Origin: an uncultured Erysipelotrichaceae bacterium | Lineage (GTDB): Bacteria > Bacillota_I > Bacilli_A > RFN20 > CAG-826 | Length of the DNA stretch: 10,324 bases | Direction of reading: 5' to 3' | Assembly: GCA_902782395.1 (NCBI GenBank) | Contig: CACZNF010000024.1 | Location: 1-10,324, forward strand | Shown here: in pieces, positions 1 to 7,663 of the stretch | Layout: the number at the start of each line of letters is the position of its first letter | How positions within the stretch are numbered: position 1 is the stretch's first letter | Notes under the pieces: model-generated | What the model was told of the DNA's origin: nothing | Database searches by the model: none | The model's input: only the letters and a program-made list of their open reading frames with translations | Position numbers and translations under genes: made by a program

Positions 1-831
1 CTTGACGAGCAAAACGGCATTGAAATAATGAACATCATTAAAAGGATTTCTAAGAAATCTTTAGTTATTATTGTTTCTCATGACCAAACACTCACTAAGA
101 AATACGCTGATGAAATTATTGAAATGGATAATGGTGAAATAGTTTCAGTCACTAAACAATCAGAAATTAGTGACGAGGACAAACATCTACCAGTCGTACA
201 AAACGGCATACCAAACACGAAAGGAAAGATTCCAGATTCGTTTTTGTTAAATCATACATTCCATACAATGAAACAAAAGAAACTAAGGACAGGATTATGC
301 TACACGATGACATCTTTAGGACTTATTGGTGTGGGTTTAGCGTTTGCCTTATCTTCCACAATTGCGAGCAATATCAAACAAGCGTATCGCGAAATAGTGG
401 ATGATAATTCAATTATTGTTTCCTTGAAAGATAAGAATAGCTCTATTCAAGGAAGATACGCTGCCAATTTCTATGAAACAAATGATATCAAAGCAACATA
501 TCCAGAATATATCAACGATGTCGGAGTAACTTATTACTGTAATTTTGAGAAGTTCTTTAAAGATAAAAATACTTTAGCGTTTGTGAGAGGGTATACATAT
601 TGTGAAATACCAGGTTTCAGTGCTCGTCATATTAATGAATTTGAATGGATAGAGGATATTAATACAACAATCTATCCAAGAACAATTAAAGAACTAGATG
701 ATGACGAAGTAATCCTTTCTTTAAATATATCAGCATTAAGAGATTTATGCTTTGATCTTCAAATAGAAAGAACTGTCACCTCACTAAGTAACTATATAGA
801 AGAACATGATTTACAAGTATTCTTTGACTGA
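1..831 (+). CDS. MacB-like ABC transporter, ATPase C-terminus fused to first permease segment (5' partial, interrupted)
   Basis: The reading frame is open from the first base of the window, so the ATPase start and Walker A/B lie upstream. The first codons read LDEQNG, which fits the D-loop of LolD/MacB-type ATPases. The H-loop SHD follows at bases 76-84, then a short end of the nucleotide-binding domain. A polar linker of about 40 residues leads to one membrane segment (about 289-367) and the start of an extracytoplasmic domain. This order (ATPase, TM1, outside domain) is that of MacB-type exporters with ATPase and permease in one chain. Such proteins export peptides, lipids or drugs, or act as mechanotransmitters; the substrate here is unknown. 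The frame ends at TGA 829-831 in the middle of the outside domain. The rest of the domain and the last three membrane segments lie in the next frame (872-2224). The two were probably one gene that is now broken, or the break is a sequencing or assembly error. Confidence 0.8.
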   Translation, partial: LDEQNGIEIMNIIKRISKKSLVIIVSHDQTLTKKYADEIIEMDNGEIVSVTKQSEISDEDKHLPVVQNGIPNTKGKIPDSFLLNHTFHTMKQKKLRTGLCYTMTSLGLIGVGLAFALSSTIASNIKQAYREIVDDNSIIVSLKDKNSSIQGRYAANFYETNDIKATYPEYINDVGVTYYCNFEKFFKDKNTLAFVRGYTYCEIPGFSARHINEFEWIEDINTTIYPRTIKELDDDEVILSLNISALRDLCFDLQIERTVTSLSNYIEEHDLQVFFD

Positions 832-883
832 AGAAATGATGATTGGGAATATAGTGACCAACAACTTTTAGATGAGATTTCCC
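829..883 (+). other. Junction of the split transporter: in-frame TGA followed by a change of frame
   Basis: After TGA 829-831 the same frame stays open to TAA 904-906 and still encodes a plausible polar stretch (starting RNDDWEYSDQQLLDEI). The downstream permease half is in the +1 frame, which has TAG at 869-871 directly before its first ATG (872). Removing one base from the run ATTTCCCA (877-884) would join LLDEI to PTNDAI. A single inserted base at this short homopolymer would therefore explain the frame change. The TGA would still need to be read through or to have arisen from TGG. No Shine-Dalgarno site precedes ATG 872, which argues against an independent second gene. Confidence 0.6.
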
Positions 884-2224
884 ACGAACGACGCTATTAC
901 GACTAAGGACAATGAGCCTTGGGTTATGAAGAAAATGTACTATCTAAAAACAAAAGAAAATAGAGACGAACTACTTAACCTATTACATGATGATGTAGAG
1001 ATGGACAAATATATCTTTGAAATCGCCGATGAGAATTATTATCCTTGGCTTTATTATGATAAAAGAATGGAAGATAGAAATCGTATTATCGTTTTTACTA
1101 ATACTTTAGCCCATATACCAAACGCTCATTTAGAATTCTTTATGAAAAACGATAGTAATCTTAATTCGCCAATACTAGGTAATGAAAGTGGTTATTTAAT
1201 TCGTCACGAAACATTAATGATGGGTTTTGCTAGAACCATGTATTTTTCTAAAAATGAACAGCAAATATATGAGATAGTTGATAAAGCCACGAGCAAGAAT
1301 AATAATGGCTTTTTTGAGGAAAAACTCCCAGATGGTGTTTTAAGTGGAAATTACGCAAAAAGTCTGCAAAACGGAATTCAATTTGGAGTTTTTGATGAAA
1401 AAACACTGCAAAAAGGCACTAAACCAGAGACATTAGATGAAATAGCTATTTCTGATACTCTTGCCAATGAATTAGGCATCAAAGACACAGGTGAAACGAT
1501 CTTTGTAACAACGCCAAGAAAAGAAGTGATAACTAATAATGGAGGCCTTATTAGCGATTACGCAGTTAGCACTTTAAAAGTCACAGGAATTGTTAGATCA
1601 AATAAGAATGCTATTTATCATTATAAGAATTGGACAGCCCTCTTTTATCAGTGCAAGATTGGTGTCAGCGCTTTTGAGTTACAGACAACATCAGTGGCTT
1701 TTTCTTTAAATGATTCAAAGTTTATTAACGAGAGTGTCAAGCTATTTAAAAGAGGATTTCCTGACTACAATTGTGTTAACCCTCTTTCCGACATTAATGA
1801 TAGTGTGGATACAGTGTGTTTTTATATCACAATTGTCCTTATCGTTTTCTCTTTTGTAGCCACTTTGATATCTGTTCTTTTATTAACGATTTGTAACTAC
1901 CTTTTTATTTTAGAAGGAAGGAAAGAAATTGCTCTTGCTAGATGTTTAGGAGTTAACAAAAAAGAGAGCAGAAAGTTTCTCTATTACCATTCGTTAATTC
2001 AATGCTTTATTTCTTTTGTAGTTGCTAGTGTTGAACTGTTTTTATTTTCTATCGCCGCGAACTTTGAGGTAGGTAGTGCCTTATCAATGAACTTTCATTT
2101 TTCTTTCAATCCAATAGCGTTCTTACCAATGTTCATTTTGTCTCTATCTATTGCTTTAATTTCGAGTTCAATTATGAGCAGAAGAATTAATAAAATTAAT
2201 CCGATTGAAGCGCTTACTCAATAA
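872..2224 (+). CDS. MacB/FtsX-like permease half: extracytoplasmic domain plus last three membrane segments
   Basis: This is the continuation of the transporter that begins before base 1. Residues 1-310 (counted from ATG 872) are a soluble extracytoplasmic domain. Its later part has the pattern typical of MacB periplasmic-core regions (EIAISDTLANELGI, then GETI). Three membrane segments follow at about 313-345, 372-398 and 413-434. After the first comes the signature GRKEIALARCLGV, the FtsX-family cytoplasmic loop, and the protein ends with INPIEALTQ, matching the usual NPIEAL end of FtsX permeases. The whole C-terminal module is intact. ATG 872 is probably not a real start: no Shine-Dalgarno site, a stop codon just upstream, and an outside domain without a leader or first membrane helix. 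Expressed alone it would lack both ATPase and TM1. A pseudogene half is the best reading. A frameshift artefact in the sequence is the main alternative. Confidence 0.8.
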   Translation: MRFPTNDAITTKDNEPWVMKKMYYLKTKENRDELLNLLHDDVEMDKYIFEIADENYYPWLYYDKRMEDRNRIIVFTNTLAHIPNAHLEFFMKNDSNLNSPILGNESGYLIRHETLMMGFARTMYFSKNEQQIYEIVDKATSKNNNGFFEEKLPDGVLSGNYAKSLQNGIQFGVFDEKTLQKGTKPETLDEIAISDTLANELGIKDTGETIFVTTPRKEVITNNGGLISDYAVSTLKVTGIVRSNKNAIYHYKNWTALFYQCKIGVSAFELQTTSVAFSLNDSKFINESVKLFKRGFPDYNCVNPLSDINDSVDTVCFYITIVLIVFSFVATLISVLLLTICNYLFILEGRKEIALARCLGVNKKESRKFLYYHSLIQCFISFVVASVELFLFSIAANFEVGSALSMNFHFSFNPIAFLPMFILSLSIALISSSIMSRRINKINPIEALTQ

Positions 2225-2244
2225 AACAAATTTTATTTTGTTTT
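2223..2244 (+). terminator. Weak A/T-rich hairpin after the transporter
   Basis: AAAACAAA (2223-2230) can pair with TTTGTTTT (2237-2244) around a 6-base loop, overlapping the stop codon. The stem has only one G-C pair, so it is at most a weak intrinsic terminator. It also touches the -35 element of the next promoter. Confidence 0.3.
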
Positions 2245-2271
2245 GTGAATTTTATATTTTTCCCTTATAAT
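2243..2271 (+). promoter_or_regulatory. Sigma-A-type promoter of the ychF operon
   Basis: TTGTGA (2243-2248) and a perfect TATAAT (2266-2271) are separated by 17 bases, the optimal spacing. Transcription would start near 2278, leaving a leader of about 25 bases before the ychF ATG at 2303. A GAGG Shine-Dalgarno core lies at 2288-2291. No other convincing promoter was found before cysQ ends, so this one probably drives the six-gene operon. Confidence 0.75.
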
Positions 2272-2302
2272 AGGTAGCGCATTAGAAGAGGAAAACACTA
2301 TT

Positions 2303-3415
2303 ATGGGATTAAAAGCAGGCATTGTTGGTTTACCAAATGTGGGAAAGTCTACGCTTTTTAACGCAATTACTAATTCTCACGTTGAAGCGTCCAACTATCC
2401 ATTCGTATCAATTAATCCAAATACCGGTGTCGTTAACGTTCCTGATGAAAGATTAGATTTTTTAACCGATATTTTTAAACCTGAAAGAAAAATTCCAGCA
2501 ACAGTTGAATTCACTGATATTGCTGGTTTAGTCAAAGGCGCTTCTAACGGTGAAGGTTTAGGAAACAAATTCTTAGCCAACATTCGTGAATGCGATGCTA
2601 TCGTAGAAGTTGTGCGTTGCTTTGAAAACGCTGATATCGTTCACGTTGAAGAGTCAGTCGATCCTATCAGAGATATTGAAATCATCAATTTAGAACTCGT
2701 TATGGCGGATTTGGATACTGTTGATAAACGTATCGAAAAGAGTGAAGCGAAAGCAAGAATTGCTAAAGACAAAGAAGCAATTTATGAAATGGCTTTATTA
2801 AAGCCTTTAAAGGAAGTTCTTGAACAAGGACAACCAGCTAGAAAAGCTAAATTAACTGAAGATCAAATTGCATACTGCAAAGTGAATTATCATTTGCTCA
2901 CAGATAAACCAATTATCTATGTGGCTAATGTTGGTGAAAATGATCTTTTAGATTTAGACAACTGCAAGTTCTATCAAGACGTTTTAGATTACGCTACAAA
3001 GGAAGGCAATCAAGTCATTCCTGTTTCTGCGCAAATCGAAAGCGACTTATCTGAATTAAGCGAAAGCGAAAGAAAAGAATATTTAGCGGAACTTAATGTT
3101 TCCGAATCTGGCTTAGAAAAAGTTATCAAAGCCACATATAAGTTATTAAACTTATCAACATTCTTTACAGTCGGTGCGGATGAATGCCGTGCCTGGACAT
3201 TTAAAAACAACATGTCAGCGCCTGAATGTGCTGGTGTGATTCATACTGATTTCCAAAAAGGTTTCATTTGTGCGGAAGTATATCCATACGACGCCATTAA
3301 GGAACTTGGAAGCGAACACGCTGTTAAAGAAGCGGGAAAGATTAGAACAGAAGGTAAAGGATATTATCCAAAAGATGGTGATATCATGTTCTTCCGTTTT
3401 AATGTGAAAAAATAA
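2303..3415 (+). CDS. ychF: Ribosome-associated P-loop NTPase YchF (OLA1 family)
   Basis: YchF is a universally conserved cytoplasmic TRAFAC-class NTPase of the Obg family. It binds ribosomes and is linked to translation and stress control; family members prefer ATP to GTP. Visible motifs: G1 GLPNVGKST (residues 9-17), G3 DIAGLV (72-77), and NVGEND (209-214) in place of the NKxD guanine motif. The Asn-x-x-Glu form is the family hallmark associated with ATP preference. A coiled-coil insertion lies around residues 130-190 and a C-terminal TGS-type domain at about 285-368 (from [12 protein letters not shown] to the end). The 370-residue length is normal for the family. The start is fixed by the upstream GAGG site and by [11 protein letters not shown], which opens directly into the P-loop. 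It is the first gene of the operon, and its TAA overlaps the ispF ATG by one base. Confidence 0.96.
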   Translation: MGLKAGIVGLPNVGKSTLFNAITNSHVEASNYPFVSINPNTGVVNVPDERLDFLTDIFKPERKIPATVEFTDIAGLVKGASNGEGLGNKFLANIRECDAIVEVVRCFENADIVHVEESVDPIRDIEIINLELVMADLDTVDKRIEKSEAKARIAKDKEAIYEMALLKPLKEVLEQGQPARKAKLTEDQIAYCKVNYHLLTDKPIIYVANVGENDLLDLDNCKFYQDVLDYATKEGNQVIPVSAQIESDLSELSESERKEYLAELNVSESGLEKVIKATYKLLNLSTFFTVGADECRAWTFKNNMSAPECAGVIHTDFQKGFICAEVYPYDAIKELGSEHAVKEAGKIRTEGKGYYPKDGDIMFFRFNVKK

Positions 3416-3417
3416 TG
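3413..3417 (+). promoter_or_regulatory. TAATG stop/start overlap, ychF to ispF
   Basis: The ychF TAA (3413-3415) and the ispF ATG (3415-3417) share one base. The preceding bases are T/A-rich without a GGAGG-like site, so ispF translation probably depends on ribosomes finishing ychF. Confidence 0.6.
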
Positions 3418-3891
3418 AGAATTGGTTTTTCAAGCGATATACATAGACTAGTCGCTGGTCGCAAATTAATGCTCTCTGGTGTACACGTGCCTTATGAGCT
3501 AGGTGAATTAGCTCATAGTGATGGTGATGTAGTATTTCACGCTGCTAGCGAAGCTATCTTAGGAGCGCTTGCGCTTGGCGATTTAGGAAAGCACTTCCCA
3601 GGTACACCTGAATTTAAAGATATCGATTCATCGATAATTGTTAGAAGAGTGGTGGGAATGATGCTTGATGAAGGCTATGAAATCAACAACATTGATATCT
3701 CCATCACATTAGAAAAACCAAAACTTGCTCCATTTATTATGGAAATGCGCCAAAACCTTGCGTTATTATTAAATACTTCGATAGACAACGTTTCCATTAA
3801 AGCGGGAACAAACGAAGGTATCGATGAAATCGGCAAAGGCCTTGCCGTTAAAGCAGAGGCGATTGTCATGCTTAAGAAGAAAGGGGAATAA
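3415..3891 (+). CDS. ispF: 2-C-methyl-D-erythritol 2,4-cyclodiphosphate synthase
   Basis: IspF converts 4-diphosphocytidyl-methylerythritol 2-phosphate to the cyclic diphosphate with release of CMP. It is the fifth step of the MEP isoprenoid pathway, so this organism probably uses MEP rather than mevalonate. The zinc ligands D8, H10 (SSDIH) and H42 sit at the same positions as in E. coli IspF, and the HSDGDVVFHA motif covers residues 34-43. The family trimerises, with active sites at subunit interfaces. At 158 residues it is full length and not fused to IspD. Two conserved stretches deviate: the usual FPDTDP loop reads FPGTPE (61-66, one residue shorter), and the TTE near the C-terminus reads TNE (132-134). 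There is no Shine-Dalgarno site ahead of the ATG. The start overlaps the ychF stop (TAATG), which suggests translational coupling. Confidence 0.94.
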   Translation: MRIGFSSDIHRLVAGRKLMLSGVHVPYELGELAHSDGDVVFHAASEAILGALALGDLGKHFPGTPEFKDIDSSIIVRRVVGMMLDEGYEINNIDISITLEKPKLAPFIMEMRQNLALLLNTSIDNVSIKAGTNEGIDEIGKGLAVKAEAIVMLKKKGE

Positions 3892-3892
3892 A

Positions 3893-5512
3893 ATGGACAT
3901 TATTGAAAATCTCAAACTTAAATTACAAGCTGCCCTTTTAGCCCTAGGTCAAGAAGTTGCTTTAAATGACATCGTCATTGAAAAGAGCAAAGATGAAACT
4001 CATGGTGACTACGCTACAAACGTCGCTATGAAATTTTCTAGATTATTTGCCAAAGCGCCACGCGATGTTGCCGCTATGTTAATCGAAAAGATTGATATGG
4101 AAGGCATCGATAAAGTTGAAATCGCTGGTCCTGGTTTTATTAACTTCTTCATGAAACACGATTCATTACAAGCGTTTGTCAGTAAAATCATTTCTGAAGA
4201 AGATAACTATGGTCGTTCACCAAGAAAGAACAAAAAGATTAACGTTGAATTCGTCAGCGCTAACCCAACAGGTTTATTACACGTTGGTACCGCTAGAGGT
4301 GCAGCGATTGGTGATAGCATCTCCCGTATTTTAGATTTCGCGGGTTATGATGTGACCAAAGAATACTACATTAATGATGCTGGTAGCCAAATCACAAATT
4401 TAGCCTTATCCATCCAAGCTAGATACAAAAACCTTTTTGGTATTGAAGCTGAAATTCCAGCGGATGGTTATGCTGGACAAGATATCACCGATATTGCTCA
4501 ATCAATCAAAGATGAAATTGGTGATGCTGCTTTGAAAATGGATGACCCTGTCGCCTATTTTAAAGAAAAAGGCATGAAAATTGAGCTTGATAGAATCATT
4601 GATGACTTAGCTCTCTTTAGAGTTAAACATGATGTCTTCTCATCTGAAAAAGCGATTAGAAGTAACAACGCTATCGAAAAGGAAATCGAATTCCTCAAAG
4701 ATTACGTTTACGAACAAGATGATGCCTTGTATCTCAAGACAACAGCGTTTGTTGATGATAAAGATCGTGTTATTAGAAAGAGCAATGGTGACTATACCTA
4801 CTTCATGCCTGATATTTGCTATCACGTGAATAAGATGTCTCGTGGCTTTGATAGTATTATCGACGTTTTAGGCGCTGATCATCATGGCTACATTAATAGA
4901 ATGAAATCCGCTTTGATGATGCATGGCTATAAAGAAGACACTCTCCATGTTGAATTAATTCAAATGGTGAGATTCTTAAAAAACGGTCAAGAATATAAGG
5001 CTAGTAAAAGAAGAGGCGACGCTATTACTCTCCGAGATGTTTGTGAAGAAGTCGGTGTTGACGCTATGCGTTACTTCTTTGCAATGCGTGCCCCATCTGG
5101 TCATTTAGACTTTGATATGGACTTAGCAATAGAACAAAGTTCTAATAACCCAGTTTATTATGCCCAATACGCTCATGCGAGATTATGTTCAATTCTTGAA
5201 CAAGGTAAAGACATTCCTCTCGATGAGTCTGCTAAATTATTAAGCCAACCATCAGAAATGGCTTTATTAAAACACCTTGCTGATTTCCCAAATGTGGTGA
5301 ATGATGCGGCCAAAGACAAAGCCCCATACAAGATTACTAACTATGTACACACATTAGCGGAACTCGTTCACGCTTTCTATAACGAATGCCGTGTTATTGA
5401 TCAAAACAACAAAGAACTCAGTGGTTCACGTCTTGCTTTAGTTAAAGCAAGTAGAATAGTTATTAAAAATGCGCTCGCTCTTGTTGGCGTTAGCGCTCCA
5501 ATACACATGTAG
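3893..5512 (+). CDS. argS: Arginyl-tRNA synthetase (class Ia)
   Basis: Cytoplasmic enzyme that charges tRNA-Arg with arginine using ATP. Residues 1-90 form the ArgS N-terminal tRNA-binding (Add-1) domain, ending in the typical GPGFINFF. The Rossmann core begins near 115 with VEFVSANPTGLLHVGTARG, holding the HIGH-type motif as HVGTA (130-134). The family stretch YYINDAGSQ is at 158-166, LGADHHGY at 326-333, and the KMSKS counterpart is KASKRRG (369-375). The C-terminal DALR anticodon-binding helical domain covers about 420-539, with YAQYAHARL at its start. The length of 539 residues is usual. I chose ATG 3893 because it has AAGGGG at 3881-3886 with 6-base spacing and gives the normal N-terminus. 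An in-frame ATG at 3824 would place 23 extra residues inside ispF. The stop is TAG, the only one among the confident genes. Confidence 0.97.
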   Translation: MDIIENLKLKLQAALLALGQEVALNDIVIEKSKDETHGDYATNVAMKFSRLFAKAPRDVAAMLIEKIDMEGIDKVEIAGPGFINFFMKHDSLQAFVSKIISEEDNYGRSPRKNKKINVEFVSANPTGLLHVGTARGAAIGDSISRILDFAGYDVTKEYYINDAGSQITNLALSIQARYKNLFGIEAEIPADGYAGQDITDIAQSIKDEIGDAALKMDDPVAYFKEKGMKIELDRIIDDLALFRVKHDVFSSEKAIRSNNAIEKEIEFLKDYVYEQDDALYLKTTAFVDDKDRVIRKSNGDYTYFMPDICYHVNKMSRGFDSIIDVLGADHHGYINRMKSALMMHGYKEDTLHVELIQMVRFLKNGQEYKASKRRGDAITLRDVCEEVGVDAMRYFFAMRAPSGHLDFDMDLAIEQSSNNPVYYAQYAHARLCSILEQGKDIPLDESAKLLSQPSEMALLKHLADFPNVVNDAAKDKAPYKITNYVHTLAELVHAFYNECRVIDQNNKELSGSRLALVKASRIVIKNALALVGVSAPIHM

Positions 5513-5516
5513 GAGG
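5511..5516 (+). promoter_or_regulatory. Strong Shine-Dalgarno site that decides the rpoE start
   Basis: AGGAGG overlaps the last bases of the argS stop. It is only 2 bases from ATG 5519 but 8 bases from the in-frame ATG at 5525, so 5525 is the likely start. Confidence 0.7.
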
Positions 5517-5524
5517 ACATGAAT

Positions 5525-5935
5525 ATGTCAAAATCATTATTAGACCTCGCTTTCGATTACGTTAGCGAACAAAAACAACAAAGCAAGTTCCAAGACATTT
5601 GGAATTACTGCGTTGAAAAAGCTGGCTTAAGCGAAGAAGAAGCCGCTGCAAAAGTTTCCCGTTTCTACACAAACTTAATGCTTGATGGTCGTTTCGTGAC
5701 TTTAGGCGAAAACGAATGGGATCTTAGAATCCGTCACAAATTCGAAAAGGTCCACATCGACATGAGCGAAGTTTATTCCGATGTTGAAACCTTCGACGAC
5801 GACAGTGAAGAAGAAGAGGAAGAAGCGGAATACAACAAAGCCTTTGAAGAAGAAAACGAACAACAAAAGGATGAAGACTTCAACGCTGATGAAAACGAAT
5901 CAGACGAAGAAGAAAAAGAGGATAACGAATTTTAA
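5525..5935 (+). CDS. rpoE: DNA-directed RNA polymerase delta subunit
   Basis: RpoE (delta) binds core RNA polymerase in Bacillota, lowers non-specific DNA/RNA binding and helps recycling, and makes transcription more sensitive to initiating nucleotide levels. The structure is clear. An N-terminal HARE-HTH domain (about 1-70; SLLDLAFDYV, then FQDIWNYCVEKAGL and GRFVTLGENEWDLR) is followed by a very acidic, probably disordered tail from about 80 to 136 with Glu/Asp runs. The 136-residue length is a little shorter than in Bacillus. ATG 5525 is preferred over 5519 because of Shine-Dalgarno spacing. Its neighbours differ from the well-known rpoE-pyrG pairing of Bacillus: here it sits between argS and nrnA. 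The stop overlaps the nrnA start by one base. Being a Bacillota-specific subunit, it supports the taxonomic reading of the window. Confidence 0.92.
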   Translation: MSKSLLDLAFDYVSEQKQQSKFQDIWNYCVEKAGLSEEEAAAKVSRFYTNLMLDGRFVTLGENEWDLRIRHKFEKVHIDMSEVYSDVETFDDDSEEEEEEAEYNKAFEEENEQQKDEDFNADENESDEEEKEDNEF

Positions 5936-5937
5936 TG
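5933..5937 (+). promoter_or_regulatory. TAATG stop/start overlap, rpoE to nrnA
   Basis: The rpoE TAA and nrnA ATG share base 5935. The nearest GAGG lies about 16 bases upstream, too far for efficient independent initiation, so coupling to rpoE translation is likely. Confidence 0.55.
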
Positions 5938-6885
5938 TTTGAATCTATCGTCTCTAAAATTGAGCAATATGATTCAATAGTCATTTTTGGTCACTTAAAT
6001 CCAGACGGTGATTGTTACGGTAGTCAAATTGCTCTAAGAAACATCCTTAGACTTAAGTACCCACATAAAAACGTTTATGCTGTCGGTAGTGGGTTAAAAA
6101 AGTTTTTTGATATTATCGGCAAAATGGATGTAGTTTCAGATGAAATTATTACCCAGTCTTTAGCTATTGTTTTAGATAGCAACGATCTCAACAGATTGGA
6201 AGACAAAAGAGCCGCAACTGCGAAAGATTTTGCCAAAATTGACCACCATATTGACACATTCACATTCACTGAAGGTCCTGAAGTTATTGACGATAAGGCG
6301 ACCTCAACATGCGAATTAATTTATTTGTTTGCTAAAGAGAATAATCTTGAGATTGATTTGATATCCGCGAGCGCTCTTTATCTTGGCATGATGACTGATA
6401 CAGCAAGATTCCAATTTGCTAGTAACTTTGTCAGAATGTTTGATATTGCTAAGCACTTATGTGAATTAGGGGTTGATCCAATTCTTCTTAACAAGACTAA
6501 TAATCTTGTTCCAGAATTCACCCTTGATATTAAATCCTTTATTTATAGTCATGTTATCAAAGATCAACGTGGCATCGTCTACGCCGTAGCAACTAAACAA
6601 GAAAGAGAAGCTTTAGGCGTAACTTCCCAACAAACAGTTGGTAATACATCATTACTCAGTTACGTTAGCGGTTATCCAATTTGGTTCATCGCTTCCGAAA
6701 CAGACACAGGCGGTATGCAAGTGGAAATTCGCAGTAGCATCCATAACGTGCAACGCATCGCTACACATTTTGGTGGTGGTGGTCACGAATTCGCCGCTGG
6801 CTTTACCATCAAAGAATTCACACCAGAAAGAATCGAAGAATTGCTTAACTTATGTGCAGAAGCCAATGAGAAAGGAAAAGAATAA
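5935..6885 (+). CDS. nrnA: DHH/DHHA1 phosphoesterase, NrnA-like nanoRNase / pAp phosphatase
   Basis: Cytoplasmic metal-dependent phosphoesterase of the DHH family. NrnA proteins degrade very short RNAs (2-5 nt) from the 5' end and dephosphorylate pAp to AMP; related members cleave cyclic dinucleotides. Visible metal-binding residues: H20, D24 and D26 in GHLNPDGDCYGS, D81 in IVLDSNDLNRLED, the DHH triad D103-H104-H105 in IDHHID, and D155 in GMMTDTARF. The C-terminal DHHA1 domain carries GGGGHEFAAGF (280-290) for substrate binding. The length of 316 residues fits standalone NrnA; there are no membrane segments or GGDEF domain, so it is not GdpP. It is translationally coupled to rpoE and followed after one base by cysQ, whose family also acts on pAp. 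The NrnA assignment over a cyclic-dinucleotide phosphodiesterase of the same fold is likely but not proven by sequence alone. Confidence 0.88.
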   Translation: MFESIVSKIEQYDSIVIFGHLNPDGDCYGSQIALRNILRLKYPHKNVYAVGSGLKKFFDIIGKMDVVSDEIITQSLAIVLDSNDLNRLEDKRAATAKDFAKIDHHIDTFTFTEGPEVIDDKATSTCELIYLFAKENNLEIDLISASALYLGMMTDTARFQFASNFVRMFDIAKHLCELGVDPILLNKTNNLVPEFTLDIKSFIYSHVIKDQRGIVYAVATKQEREALGVTSQQTVGNTSLLSYVSGYPIWFIASETDTGGMQVEIRSSIHNVQRIATHFGGGGHEFAAGFTIKEFTPERIEELLNLCAEANEKGKE

Positions 6886-6886
6886 T

Positions 6887-7663
6887 ATGTGGGAAGAACA
6901 ATTAAACGCTGCTATTGAAGCGGGCGTCAAAGCTATTGAAGGTATTTTAAAGATTTATAACAGTAATTTTGATGTTGAGATTAAAGATGACAATTCACCT
7001 GTTACTCTCGCTGATAAAAACGCTGATAAAGTAATTAGAAAATATCTTCATGAAAAATTTCCAACATATGCTTTCTTAACCGAAGAAAGTACTGATGACT
7101 TATCTAGATTAGAAAATGATTTCGTTTGGATTGTCGATCCAGTCGATGGCACTAAAGATTTTGTCGCTAGAGATGGTGGTTTCACCACAAACATTGCTCT
7201 TGCTTATAAACATGAAGCAGTGGTTGGTGTGGTCGTTGTTCCATTAACTGGTGAAGTCTATTATGCCGCTAAAGGTTTAGGTGCTTTCTATCGCAAGGAT
7301 GGAGTGACCAAACGCATACACGTCAACGATAAATTGACTGATTTAACAGTTTATAAGAGTGTTTTCCATTCAAAGCCAAACGAAGAAGCAATGTATGAAA
7401 AACACAAAGATAGAATTGGCAGAATTGAGAAGTGGGGTTCCGCTTTAAAACCATGCCGTATTGCCCAAGGTTTAGGCGAATTATCATATCGTTTAAGCGA
7501 TGGCACAAAAGAATGGGATACCGCTGCTAGCCAAGTAATCGTGGAACAAGCAGGTGGTGTTTATCTCACTCCAAAGAAAGAACGAATCATGTACAATCGC
7601 GAGGATGTGCACAACCGCGATGGTTATATTATTTGCAATAGAATTGAAAATTTTCTTCTTTAA
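6887..7663 (+). CDS. cysQ: CysQ-like 3'(2'),5'-bisphosphate nucleotidase, inositol monophosphatase superfamily
   Basis: Magnesium-dependent, lithium-sensitive-type phosphatase; CysQ removes the 3'-phosphate of pAp (and PAPS). Motifs: EE at 66-67, WIVDPVDGTKDF (81-92) with the metal ligands D84 and D87, a GSALKPCRIAQG block (184-195) and WDTAASQVIVEQAGG (210-224). DPVDGTK followed by an acidic residue and F is closer to CysQ than to inositol monophosphatase or histidinol phosphatase, but these cannot be separated fully by eye. I chose ATG 6887, one base after the nrnA stop, with AAAGGA upstream. An earlier in-frame start would lie deep inside nrnA. The length of 258 residues is normal, so the gene looks complete. 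pAp arises when phosphopantetheine is transferred to acyl carrier protein. No terminator follows the gene; the next reading frame begins at once in the same frame. Confidence 0.88.
   Translation: MWEEQLNAAIEAGVKAIEGILKIYNSNFDVEIKDDNSPVTLADKNADKVIRKYLHEKFPTYAFLTEESTDDLSRLENDFVWIVDPVDGTKDFVARDGGFTTNIALAYKHEAVVGVVVVPLTGEVYYAAKGLGAFYRKDGVTKRIHVNDKLTDLTVYKSVFHSKPNEEAMYEKHKDRIGRIEKWGSALKPCRIAQGLGELSYRLSDGTKEWDTAASQVIVEQAGGVYLTPKKERIMYNREDVHNRDGYIICNRIENFLL

Noticed and set aside
829..831. TGA read as tryptophan (Mycoplasma-type code)
   Set aside because: No confident gene here ends in TGA, which is suggestive, but every tryptophan I see in the intact genes is TGG and none contains an in-frame TGA. 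In a code-4, AT-rich genome many would be TGA. The frame change just downstream also shows that the gene is damaged.
3824..3892. Longer argS start at ATG 3824
   Set aside because: It would add 23 basic residues encoded inside ispF, while ATG 3893 has a well-spaced AAGGGG site and gives the normal ArgS N-terminus.
3860..3892. T-box or other leader ahead of argS
   Set aside because: There is no intergenic space; argS starts one base after ispF ends and no T-box-like structure fits.
6638..6886. Longer cysQ start within nrnA
   Set aside because: The extra stretch overlaps the conserved DHHA1 region of nrnA in another frame and has no family resemblance; ATG 6887 gives the usual length.
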